DNA of 35,016 nucleotides from an uncultured Eubacteriales bacterium. Lineage in GTDB: Bacteria > Bacillota > Clostridia > Saccharofermentanales > Fastidiosipilaceae. Shown here in pieces: positions 34,996 through 35,016 of the stretch (position 1 is its first letter; each line of letters starts with the position of its first letter). Both the position numbers and the translations under genes were made by a program. The stretch lies in the NCBI GenBank assembly GCA_902373515.1, contig CABKML010000018.1:1-35016 (forward strand). Direction: 5' to 3'. Under the pieces are notes generated by a model. The model did no database searches and had not been told where the DNA came from. It worked only from the letters and a program-made list of their open reading frames with translations.

Positions 34996-35016
34996 GGAGG
35001 ATATTTTTATGCGCTA

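Larger units (their letters stand above)
34967..35016 (+). mobile_element. 5' end of an IS3-family insertion sequence, cut by window edge
   Basis: IRL, then a ribosome binding site AAGGAGG (34994-35000) and an ATG at 35009 that begins the first transposase ORF; only two codons are inside the window. It has the same orientation and matching terminal repeat as the IS end at 1-120, so both are probably copies of one element or close relatives. Confidence 0.8.

Overview
The window looks like chromosome of an anaerobic, fermentative, moderately low-GC Firmicute, most likely in the class Clostridia. The grounds are a complete V-type ATPase operon in the Enterococcus ntp order, a pta-ackA acetate pathway, TmcAL, a YesM/YesN-type two-component pair, lipoproteins with Gram-positive lipoboxes, strong AGGAGG-type ribosome binding sites and an LPxTG-like surface protein. 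I cannot name the species from the sequence alone.

Layout. Both edges lie inside IS3-family insertion sequences in the same orientation: the 3' end of one copy (end of the orfB transposase plus right inverted repeat) at 1-120, and the 5' end of another (left inverted repeat plus start of the first ORF) from 34967. Between them: (1) 168-1922, an intracellular GH13 maltodextrin hydrolase; (2) 2168-11320, nine V-ATPase genes ntpFIKECGABD from one promoter to a strong terminator, with a c-ring subunit that keeps the Na+-site residues; (3) 11496-14079, a two-gene ABC-2 type exporter; (4) 14116-15567 on the minus strand, tmcAL, convergent with the exporter; (5) 15840-18008, a secreted C39-like cysteine peptidase and an unrecognised lipoprotein in one operon behind a palindrome-rich control region; (6) 18243-20507, pta and ackA; (7) 20663-25687, a MalY/PatB-type C-S lyase, a THUMP-type rRNA methyltransferase, and a YesM/YesN sensor kinase and response regulator, all overlapping; (8) 25892-31633, a binding-protein-dependent ABC importer (binding protein, fused double permease, ATPase), a PHP phosphoesterase and an MgtC-family membrane protein; (9) 31702-33213, a secreted surface protein; (10) 33451-34881, a second lipoprotein that is a paralogue of the one in (5).

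How it may work together. Maltodextrin hydrolysis and Pta-AckA fit sugar fermentation to acetate with ATP gain, and the V-ATPase would couple ATP to ion (probably Na+) transport. The YesM/YesN pair probably controls the importer immediately downstream. That importer's binding protein lacks the ferric-binding Tyr-Tyr motif of FbpA and the operon carries a trinuclear-metal PHP phosphatase, so uptake of a phosphorylated organic substrate is a reasonable hypothesis. The least explained parts are the C39-like peptidase/lipoprotein operon and the paralogous lipoprotein pair. No tRNA, rRNA or CRISPR array was seen.
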